DNA of 5,338 nt from Planctomycetota bacterium. GTDB taxonomy: Bacteria > Planctomycetota > Planctomycetia > Planctomycetales > Planctomycetaceae. Below, in pieces: positions 1-5,338 of the stretch (its first letter is position 1; each line of letters begins with the position of its first letter). The notes under the pieces were generated by a model that saw only the letters and a list, made by a program, of their open reading frames with translations, did not search any database and had not been told where the DNA came from. The stretch spans positions 1 through 5,338 of the forward strand of contig JAJRTM010000626.1 of assembly GCA_024278285.1 (NCBI GenBank). The letters run 5' to 3'. The position numbers and the translations under genes are program-made.

Positions 1-1598
1 ATGACTTCGTTGATTTGTCCTATTTGCAGCGACCAGTTAAGAGTGATTAGCGTGACAAGAAAAATGCCGATGATGTTGAGCCAGAAGCCGGTGCGTATCA
101 TTTGCCAGACGCTTAAACGATTGGAGCTGAAGACAATCGCATTGGGAGGCGTGGCGATCGGAAGCATGAACGCACAACTGGCTGCGATTGTCGCCGGGAG
201 CATCAGTTTGCGTGGATCAAGCGATAACGCAACCGCGGTTTCTTTCAAGACGGGTAGTAACGCATTGATGGTTGCCGTATTCGAGGTGAATTCTGTCAGA
301 TAAATAACCAGAGTGCTGACAGAAAAAACCTGCATGGTACTTCCCATCGGTTCAATATTCTCAGCCAGAATTTCCCCCAGCCAAACCGATAATCCGGTAG
401 AAGTACACGCTCCTGCAATCGCGAAACCTCCGCCAAAGAGCAATAGAATTCCCCAAGGTGTTTTCTTTTCGATTGTTTCCCAATCCATCAGATAGTCGAA
501 TTGATTCGTTTCCTTGTTACGAACAGGAATCAGAAACATCAAAATAAGCATCGCCAGCCCGGCTGTGGAATCGTGCAGGAGCCCTTTGTAATTGAAAGTT
601 GGATTGAACGATTGAATCAGTAATGTCAAACCGCTTTCCCAACCGGGAATGACAAAGCCACCAATATGAATACTGGCTCGCGACATCCATAACAGGGCCG
701 TTGTCAGGAACACGAACAGCATCAACCGTTCGCCCCCTTCAAGTTTTCCAAGTGCCCGATACCGCTGGAGGATGACTGTTTTCGCTTGACCATTAAACGT
801 GACTCCTTTCCAGATCGGCAGGCAAACTAAAACCCAGGCTGCGATGAAAAGGGAAGCTGAGACGGGAAGAAACATCAGCATCCATTGCCCGGAAGAAACC
901 GAATAGCGTTGCAATTCCTGTGGTGAAGCTCCTGATTCGGCCCAGAAACCAGCGTAAACGGCGTTGGTAGGTGTGCCAATTAAGGTGCTTAAACCGCCAA
1001 TGCTTGCTGAGTAGGCGATGCCCAATAATAACGCGGTGGCAAACTTGGAAATAGTTGTTGATTTGATTGTTCGTGCGTTGCCGTTTTTTTCGTCTGGCTG
1101 CGAAAGAGATGTGATCACTGCCAGCGCGATCGGGAGCATCAATAAAGTGGCAGCCGTGTTGCTGATCCACATTGAAAGTAAACCTGTTGCCAGCATGAAT
1201 CCAAGAACAATTCGTTTCGGACTGGTTCCGGTTGCGAGCAGGCAGAGCAAAGCCAGCCGTTTATGCAAGCCCCAACGCTCGACACCAATCGCGATTGCAA
1301 ACCCTGCAAAGAACAATAGAATGATCGAACTCATGTACGCTTTGCTGACGATGCTGGCTGATTGAATCGCCAACAGCGGGAACGCAACAAGGGGAATTAA
1401 ACTTGTGACCGCAAGAGGCAGCGATTGTGTTGACCACAAAATAGCCATCATCACCCCAACCGCAGCCAGCCGTTTCCCTTCAGGAGAAAGCCCTTGAATT
1501 TCCGGCCAGGCCCAGATGGTAATCAACGCGACCAACGCCAGCGCAAAGCTACCCAGGCGAAATTTGACCGAAGTTACAGTTGGTTGGTGCTCTGTCAT
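1..1598 (-). CDS. DASS/SLC13-family sodium-coupled anion symporter, C-terminus cut by window edge
   Basis: This is an inner-membrane permease of the divalent anion:sodium symporter family, whose members import dicarboxylates, citrate or sulfate with sodium. The frame is open for 532 codons with no stop before position 3, so only the last few residues are missing. The paired family signatures are all present: SNT at residues 146-148 and again at 439-441, GTPTN at 208-212 and TPPN at 483-486. In the structurally known family member VcINDY, the two SNT motifs and their partner loops form the sodium and substrate sites. Long hydrophobic stretches occur throughout, the first at about residues 16-31. 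The ATG at 1596-1598 is the only ordinary start after the in-frame stop at 1641-1643. The AAGAAG just upstream is a weak ribosome site, only 3 bases from the start. Substrate cannot be read from sequence. Family assignment is firm. Confidence 0.93.
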   Translation of the reverse strand, partial: MTEHQPTVTSVKFRLGSFALALVALITIWAWPEIQGLSPEGKRLAAVGVMMAILWSTQSLPLAVTSLIPLVAFPLLAIQSASIVSKAYMSSIILLFFAGFAIAIGVERWGLHKRLALLCLLATGTSPKRIVLGFMLATGLLSMWISNTAATLLMLPIALAVITSLSQPDEKNGNARTIKSTTISKFATALLLGIAYSASIGGLSTLIGTPTNAVYAGFWAESGASPQELQRYSVSSGQWMLMFLPVSASLFIAAWVLVCLPIWKGVTFNGQAKTVILQRYRALGKLEGGERLMLFVFLTTALLWMSRASIHIGGFVIPGWESGLTLLIQSFNPTFNYKGLLHDSTAGLAMLILMFLIPVRNKETNQFDYLMDWETIEKKTPWGILLLFGGGFAIAGACTSTGLSVWLGEILAENIEPMGSTMQVFSVSTLVIYLTEFTSNTATINALLPVLKETAVALSLDPRKLMLPATIAASCAFMLPIATPPNAIVFSSNRLSVWQMIRTGFWLNIIGIFLVTLITLNWSLQIGQINEV

Positions 1599-1767
1599 AT
1601 TCTTCTTAATACTGTTGGCTGAGTCAAGCCCCCAGTTAATCTAATCAGTTTCGTTGGATCGCGTGCCGAGTAGCGTTCAGCAAATTGAAAGAATCGAAAT
1701 AGTCAACAATCGATAAAAAGGTTGACGAGATAGATATCGTATTTGATGGGTGCAAGCACGCCATCCC

Positions 1768-1824
<57 letters not shown>

Positions 1825-1832
1825 CTCCTAAC

Positions 1833-1868
1833 AAAAAAAGAGCCACACTTTTATATTGTGTGGCTCTT
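1833..1868 (-). terminator. Rho-independent terminator of the YHS-like gene
   Basis: A perfect 11-bp stem pairs 1838-1848 (AAGAGCCACAC) with 1858-1868 (GTGTGGCTCTT) around a 9-base loop. On the minus strand the stem runs straight into seven Ts (complement of 1833-1839). The hairpin starts about 32 bases beyond the stop codon at 1901-1903. The plus-strand side has no T tract, so the terminator acts in one direction, ending the minus-strand transcript before it reaches the transporter gene. Confidence 0.92.
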
Positions 1869-1900
1869 GAGGAATCTAATCAATCGTGTTGACGAATAAA

Positions 1901-3535
1901 TTAGTTCTCTGGAATAAAACTCTCTGGAGCAGACTTAAACTGTTCCATACTTTCTTGTGTAGAAAACAGATGCAAACGGTCGTGATACCACACGGCGTAA
2001 TCGAGCCGACCTGCTTCTTCCACTCCCTGGGTATTGAACTTGACGAGGTCAATTCCGCCTCTGGCAGGAGCATAACGAACTGGCGATTGCTGGAATTTCT
2101 CCAATGCCAGAGCCGAGGAAAAGTAGTAGATCGCCCCTTCATACTCGATACGATAAGCAGGCGAGGCATCGACCAGTTCAAGGTCATCTCTGAGAACAAC
2201 CGGGCAGAATCCTTTGAAGCCCGTGCGACCGCCTCGTTCTGCAATGCGTCGATATTTATCGGAAGCTGCTTCTTTGTGAACAATCGCTGGATTGGGTAGT
2301 GCCGCAGGTCGGGCTTCCACGGGAGTATTGAGCGTGTTCGGCTCAAGTGGAAGTGGTTGCCCATCACGACTTCGCCACCCCTGGTAAGTTGTAGGGAGTT
2401 TGGTTGCCATTGATTTCCGTGGACTCTGTGGAACGCTTAACACCGCAGAAGGAGCAGGAGGCAACTTGCTTTCTTTAGCATTTTTATCGGGGACACTACT
2501 CAGGTTACTTGTGCTTGCGAATCCTTCGCTCACATATTCGTTCATTTCCTGCTCAACTGTTATTTGAACAGGTTCGCTAAACTCTTGCTTGGGTTGCTCA
2601 AGTTCAACAGTGACGGTTTCTTGTGTATCAATCCCTGGAAGTGGAAGAGAAACATCGAGTGCGTTCTTTTCGGCAGCCGGTTGATCCGGCGTTTGAACAA
2701 CCTCGGTTCGACTTTGATTAGCCGCAGATGGAACTCCTACTTCACCTGGCAACGGAGGTAAAGGAAATGGATCGTTCACATCGATCGTGCCAACTCCTTC
2801 AGTAATAGCTGGTTTGATATCTTCAATGTCACTCACATCCAAACCAGGTAAAAAGTTAGGCTGTGGTTGTGGCGGTATGATGAAATCAGCAGGCTCGGTC
2901 GGCTCCGGTAAATCTTGCGGCGATGGTGATGAAACAATATCTTCGGGTTGTGGAGAATTCGGTTGCTCCCAGTCGGGCAAGCCTTCCGGCTCGAAAACAG
3001 GCAACTCTTCAGGAGCCGGCCGAGACTTGAATTTCCCTGTTATTTTTTCATAAGCACGACTGAAGATATTTTTTGATTTTTTTGTACGGTGTTGCTTTTG
3101 TTGTGCTTTAGGGCGGTGTAGTTGCGGTTGTGACTGAAACTGAGTCATTCCCGGAGCCTGTTGACCGTTTTGTTCATAAAGCTCCTGCAATTCCTGCATG
3201 ACCGACTTAGGGCTTCCAGAACCGACCGCTTCAGCAGGCTGAGTCAGCAAATCCAATTCCGGTCTTGGATTCAGCTTCGGTTGCGGTTGCGATTGCGGTT
3301 GCGGTTGCGATTGCGGTTGTGATGTCTGCCCCTCTTTAGGAATCGGATATGATTTGACAGACTTCTTTTTCGAGCTGCTTCTTTTCTTCAGCCACGGTTT
3401 ACGAAACTTCGGACCGATTTTAGCAGAGGCTTCCGATGTTGTACCAGTCCCATTACCAGAAGGCAGCGGGATGATTAAAGAAGCAATCAGGCAACAAACG
3501 GCCCCACCAAGTAACAGTTTTCTTATTCCAGACAT
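1901..3535 (-). CDS. Exported Pro/Gln-rich protein with tandem C-terminal YHS-like repeats
   Basis: This 544-residue protein of unknown function begins with a Sec-type signal peptide: basic MSGIRK, a hydrophobic core at about residues 7-23, and a plausible cut after ASA at 36-38. A basic stretch follows (43-61), then a QP/QS repeat (73-86), a second basic patch (about 143-173), and a long proline- and acid-rich, probably disordered region to about residue 330, with further low-complexity sequence to about 430. The only clearly folded part is the C-terminus. Residues 436-497 read like a YHS domain (FCPVVL, then YEGAIYYFSS, then F..SPVRYAP). Residues 498-544 look like a second, shorter copy (YHDRLHLFST, then F..APESF). 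YHS domains usually bind metal through cysteines. Here only C444 remains in the first repeat and none in the second. The start is supported by AAGGA at 3543-3547, 7 bases upstream. The gene is followed by a strong terminator and is divergent from the phosphatase gene. Confidence 0.85.
   Translation of the reverse strand: MSGIRKLLLGGAVCCLIASLIIPLPSGNGTGTTSEASAKIGPKFRKPWLKKRSSSKKKSVKSYPIPKEGQTSQPQSQPQPQSQPQPKLNPRPELDLLTQPAEAVGSGSPKSVMQELQELYEQNGQQAPGMTQFQSQPQLHRPKAQQKQHRTKKSKNIFSRAYEKITGKFKSRPAPEELPVFEPEGLPDWEQPNSPQPEDIVSSPSPQDLPEPTEPADFIIPPQPQPNFLPGLDVSDIEDIKPAITEGVGTIDVNDPFPLPPLPGEVGVPSAANQSRTEVVQTPDQPAAEKNALDVSLPLPGIDTQETVTVELEQPKQEFSEPVQITVEQEMNEYVSEGFASTSNLSSVPDKNAKESKLPPAPSAVLSVPQSPRKSMATKLPTTYQGWRSRDGQPLPLEPNTLNTPVEARPAALPNPAIVHKEAASDKYRRIAERGGRTGFKGFCPVVLRDDLELVDASPAYRIEYEGAIYYFSSALALEKFQQSPVRYAPARGGIDLVKFNTQGVEEAGRLDYAVWYHDRLHLFSTQESMEQFKSAPESFIPEN
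3278..3319 (-). repeat. In-frame hexamer repeat encoding QP/QS dipeptides
   Basis: Seven consecutive hexamers, five CGGTTG and two CGATTG on the plus strand, encode residues 73-86 of the YHS-like protein. The order gives an 18-bp higher period (two CGGTTG, one CGATTG) repeated twice plus one more unit. Because the unit is six bases, copy-number change would lengthen or shorten the linker without shifting the frame. Confidence 0.85.
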
Positions 3536-3553
3536 GATCTGTTCCTTACACTC

Positions 3554-3566
3554 CTGGCAATGCCAG
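3554..3566 (-). promoter_or_regulatory. Perfect 13-bp palindrome in the leader of the YHS-like gene
   Basis: CTGGCA-A-TGCCAG has 6-bp perfect arms around a single base. It lies 18 bases upstream of the start codon and immediately upstream of the AAGGA ribosome site. As DNA it is a fitting operator. As RNA the single-base loop makes a stable hairpin unlikely unless the arms open. The role is inferred only from symmetry and position. Confidence 0.4.
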
Positions 3567-3581
3567 AAAATCTCTTTTCAA

Positions 3582-3610
3582 GATATTGACAGGCAAGTTC
3601 AATTTGTCAC
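3582..3610 (-). promoter_or_regulatory. Weak candidate promoter for the YHS-like gene
   Basis: On the minus strand, GTGACA (complement of 3605-3610) stands 17 bases from AATATC (complement of 3582-3587). The -35 match is good (5 of 6) and the -10 match is poor. Transcription would begin near 3575 and give a leader of about 40 bases containing the 13-bp palindrome. This is a sigma-70-style guess, and planctomycete promoters may differ. Confidence 0.2.
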
Positions 3611-3638
3611 TGGTGACATTGTCTATAATCGGGACAAT
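3605..3638. promoter_or_regulatory. Two adjacent dyads sharing TGTC/GACA half-sites
   Basis: TGTCAC-TG-GTGACA (3605-3618) has perfect 6-bp arms. ATTGTC (3618-3623) and GACAAT (3633-3638) form a second dyad with a 9-base spacer, which contains a perfect TATAAT at 3624-3629. The half-sites look alike, as expected of a repressor or activator binding to several sites. The first dyad overlaps the candidate -35 box of the YHS-like gene. The binding protein is unknown. Confidence 0.35.
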
Positions 3639-3825
3639 TAATCCGTATAACCAGAAACACCGTCATTCTGAGTCATTCATCGTCCTTCAATCACAGCAAG
3701 GATCAATTCGATCTCAAGCGTATTAACCAATCCAACCGTTTAGATCGGCAACAGCCATAGAACTGGCAAAACCTGAAAACTCCACCTATCTTTCCCAGTT
3801 GCCCATTTGGGGTTATGATGCTTCC

Positions 3826-3842
3826 TCTCTTGCGATCTCTTG
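3826..3842 (+). repeat. Direct repeat TCTCTTG x2 with 3-bp spacer
   Basis: Two copies of TCTCTTG start exactly 10 bases apart (3826-3832 and 3836-3842), so they face the same side of the helix. They sit just upstream of the candidate -35 box of the phosphatase gene, where an activator would bind. Paired direct repeats resemble Pho-box layout, but the E. coli box has an 11-bp period and a different sequence. Confidence 0.3.
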
Positions 3843-3848
3843 ACGAGT

Positions 3849-3878
3849 TTGCCACATTGGAATGAGTGGAATGTTAAT
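3849..3878 (+). promoter_or_regulatory. Candidate promoter for the phosphatase gene
   Basis: TTGCCA (3849-3854, 5 of 6 to the -35 consensus) is followed after 18 bases by GTTAAT (3873-3878, 4 of 6 to the -10 consensus). The start would be near 3885, about 50 bases before the ATG, a normal leader length. It is the best sigma-70-like pair I found by eye upstream of this gene, but it was not scored against background. Confidence 0.3.
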
Positions 3879-3903
3879 CAAAACTGCAACCATCTTGTAA
3901 AAC

Positions 3904-3937
3904 AGGATTTATCGTGCCATACACAGGATCAAAAATG
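3904..3937 (+). promoter_or_regulatory. Two possible start modules of the phosphatase gene
   Basis: Two in-frame starts each have their own AGGA exactly 6 bases upstream: AGGA 3904-3907 with GTG 3914-3916, and AGGA 3925-3928 with ATG 3935-3937. Both AGGAs sit inside the word ACAGGAT. The ATG is preferred because it places lysine and arginine (MLKSACR) directly before the hydrophobic core, as in a normal signal peptide. The GTG would add seven residues. An in-frame stop at 3875-3877 excludes starts further upstream. Confidence 0.55.
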
Positions 3938-5338
3938 TTGAAATCTGCCTGCCGTGTCGCAACTTGCGGCCTCTTTGTGCTCTCTGGGATGATCGCTTCA
4001 ACTGCCTCGCCAGCCCTCTTTGCGGCGCAGAAAGCCTCGGCTACCAAACTGATTGATTGGAATAACACAGAGAATCAAATCTGGCTGGGAAAAGAACTCT
4101 GGGCCAATCCGATGGAAGATTGGAACGTGAGAAACAAGCGTATCGAAAGCATCAACGGGGCGGGGAACCGTAACGTACACATTCTGACTCACACAATTTC
4201 GAACAAGCCCGGCTCGTTCGAAACTGCGGTCAACATTGGCAAAATTACCTCGCGGAATCCACTTGGCGCAGCCGGGTTTATCATAGGTATTCAAGATGAA
4301 ATTGATGATTATCGCGCCCGTTGCTTGAAAGGGAAAGGAATTGAATGCGGCTTACAGGCGAATGGCATTCTTTTCCTGGGCTCAAAACGTGAACAGTTAA
4401 AAAACCCGTGGGAACAACGATTCGGTGTTCGACTGGTCTTAAAAGGGACAGCGACAGAAACTCAGGGGACACTAACTCTCCAGGCGCTGGATGCCGGTAC
4501 TAAAAAGCCTCTCGGCCCCCCGCTAAAATTGACTATTCCTGCTAAGCAGTTGTATGGTAATATCGCGTTGCTTCAAAATCCATTTCGAACACTCCAGAAA
4601 AAACGCTTTGGTGCCAGGTTCTGGTTTGATGACTGGGCAATTTCAGGAGACAAAATTACTGCTGACCCTTCCCATGCGTTTGGTCCCATTCTCTGGGCAA
4701 TGCACACGTTAAGTGATTCACGTGGGATGGATGGACATGTTCTGAAAATAACCGCTCAACTTCCGCCGATTGCCAACCTTCAAAATCATCATCTTGATCT
4801 CTATTTGAAAGAGGGAGCGAATTGGAAGCGATACAAGAACCGCTTAAAAGTCGATTTGGCATCCTATACCGCAACAATAAGAATTCCACACTGGAACTCG
4901 AAAAAAGATATTCCCTACCGATTACAGTTAACCTCTTTTCACAAATCACCACCTCAATTTCTCGACGAATACAAAGGAACAATCCGCAAAGACCCTGTTG
5001 ATCATGATTTAGTCGTCGCAGGATTTACCGGCAATACCGATTATGGTTTCCCGAATTTGGAAATCGTCAACACGGTGGCTCATCAAAATCCCGATCTACT
5101 TTTCTTTTCCGGGGATCAGCTTTACGAAAGTGTAGGCGGGTACGGCATTATCCGAAAACCTTTTGACCGTGCGATTTTGAATTACCTGCGAAAGTGGTAT
5201 CTGTTCGGTTGGGCGTTTCGCGATTTAATGCGGGACCGACCCACAATTTGCTTGCCGGACGATCACGATGTGTATCAGGGAAACATCTGGGGCAATGGCG
5301 GCAATCCGGTCGCAACCGTTGCTGATCACGACAAAGGG
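3935..5338 (+). CDS. Secreted PhoD-like metallophosphatase, 3' end cut by window
   Basis: 468 codons are visible and the frame is still open at the edge. The product has a signal peptide (MLKSACR, hydrophobic core to about residue 22, cut probably between residues 30 and 36), so it acts outside the cytoplasm. Residues about 38-245 look like a beta-sandwich of the LamG/concanavalin type. About 250-350 resembles the Ig-like domain that precedes PhoD catalytic domains. The catalytic part begins near residue 358. It shows GFTGNTDYGF (363-372), FSGDQLYE (391-398, with D394 and Y397 matching the GDxxY metal motif of PhoD) and LPDDHDVYQGN (440-450, with the DDH motif and N450). PhoD enzymes hydrolyse phosphate mono- and diesters using iron and calcium. 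The cysteine of the Bacillus PhoD motif ASCQ is not present at the matching place. The substrate is uncertain, and the later metal ligands lie beyond the window. The family assignment is good, but the enzyme activity is unproven. Confidence 0.85.
   Translation, partial: MLKSACRVATCGLFVLSGMIASTASPALFAAQKASATKLIDWNNTENQIWLGKELWANPMEDWNVRNKRIESINGAGNRNVHILTHTISNKPGSFETAVNIGKITSRNPLGAAGFIIGIQDEIDDYRARCLKGKGIECGLQANGILFLGSKREQLKNPWEQRFGVRLVLKGTATETQGTLTLQALDAGTKKPLGPPLKLTIPAKQLYGNIALLQNPFRTLQKKRFGARFWFDDWAISGDKITADPSHAFGPILWAMHTLSDSRGMDGHVLKITAQLPPIANLQNHHLDLYLKEGANWKRYKNRLKVDLASYTATIRIPHWNSKKDIPYRLQLTSFHKSPPQFLDEYKGTIRKDPVDHDLVVAGFTGNTDYGFPNLEIVNTVAHQNPDLLFFSGDQLYESVGGYGIIRKPFDRAILNYLRKWYLFGWAFRDLMRDRPTICLPDDHDVYQGNIWGNGGNPVATVADHDKG

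Larger units (their letters stand above)
3536..3934. other. Divergent intergenic region between YHS-like and phosphatase genes
   Basis: This 399-base region must hold the 5' ends of both divergent genes. The side next to the YHS-like gene (about 3540-3640) is rich in short dyads. The middle (about 3640-3820) shows nothing I can name. The side next to the phosphatase gene has a short direct repeat, a possible promoter and two ribosome-site-like AGGA motifs. No open frame here looks coding and no tRNA or other RNA gene is visible. Confidence 0.7.

Noticed and set aside
1..495. Plus-strand open frames of 100 aa and 60 aa at the left edge
   Set aside because: Both are antisense to the C-terminal half of the transporter, over the second SNT and TPPN motifs.
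793..1365. Open frames of 125 aa (minus, 793-1170) and 115 aa (plus, 1018-1365)
   Set aside because: Both lie wholly inside the transporter gene in other frames. The transporter frame is open throughout and carries family motifs, whereas these read as low-information shadow sequence.
1876..2367. Open frames of 163 aa (minus) and 137 aa (plus) over the end of the YHS-like gene
   Set aside because: They overlap the conserved YHS-like coding region. The minus frame also begins inside the gene without a ribosome site. Neither resembles a known family.
3491..3535. Lipoprotein signal (lipobox) at the double cysteine of the YHS-like protein
   Set aside because: The residues before the cysteines are GAV, without the leucine-type residue expected at -3, and an ASA cleavage site lies further on.
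3624..3629. Perfect TATAAT on the plus strand as the phosphatase promoter
   Set aside because: No acceptable -35 box lies 15-18 bases upstream. The nearest TTGACA (3586-3591) is 32 bases away, and the leader would be about 300 bases.
3874..4982. Minus-strand open frames of 63-108 aa across the phosphatase gene
   Set aside because: They are antisense to a long open frame with a signal peptide and PhoD motifs, and none shows a ribosome site or recognisable domain.

Overview
The window most likely comes from a planctomycete (Planctomycetota) chromosome. The evidence is indirect: a secreted proline/glutamine-rich protein ends in a tandem, cysteine-poor YHS-like module of a kind I associate with planctomycetes, and next to it is an exported PhoD-like phosphatase with a long N-terminal extension. 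Base composition is moderate, near half GC by eye. There is no RNA gene, insertion sequence, phage gene or CRISPR array.

Layout. Positions 1-1598, minus strand: a DASS/SLC13-family sodium-coupled anion transporter, cut at its extreme C-terminus by the window edge. Positions 1599-1900: a 302-base gap that holds a seven-copy heptamer tandem repeat and a strong Rho-independent terminator serving the next gene. Positions 1901-3535, minus strand: a 544-residue exported protein with a low-complexity body and two YHS-like repeats at the C-terminus. Positions 3536-3934: a 399-base divergent intergenic region with several short dyads, a direct repeat and possible promoters. Positions 3935-5338, plus strand: the first 468 codons of a secreted PhoD-like metallophosphatase with N-terminal beta-rich domains. 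The window ends inside its catalytic domain.

How they fit together. The terminator separates the two minus-strand genes, so they are probably independent units. The YHS-like gene and the phosphatase are divergent and may share control sequences. Both of those proteins have signal peptides and would work outside the cytoplasm, and the transporter is an inner-membrane protein. The sequence does not show that the three share a pathway. I found no convincing new multi-gene system. The points worth a second look are the heptamer array, the degenerate YHS pair, the altered metal-site motif of the phosphatase and the dyads between the divergent genes.
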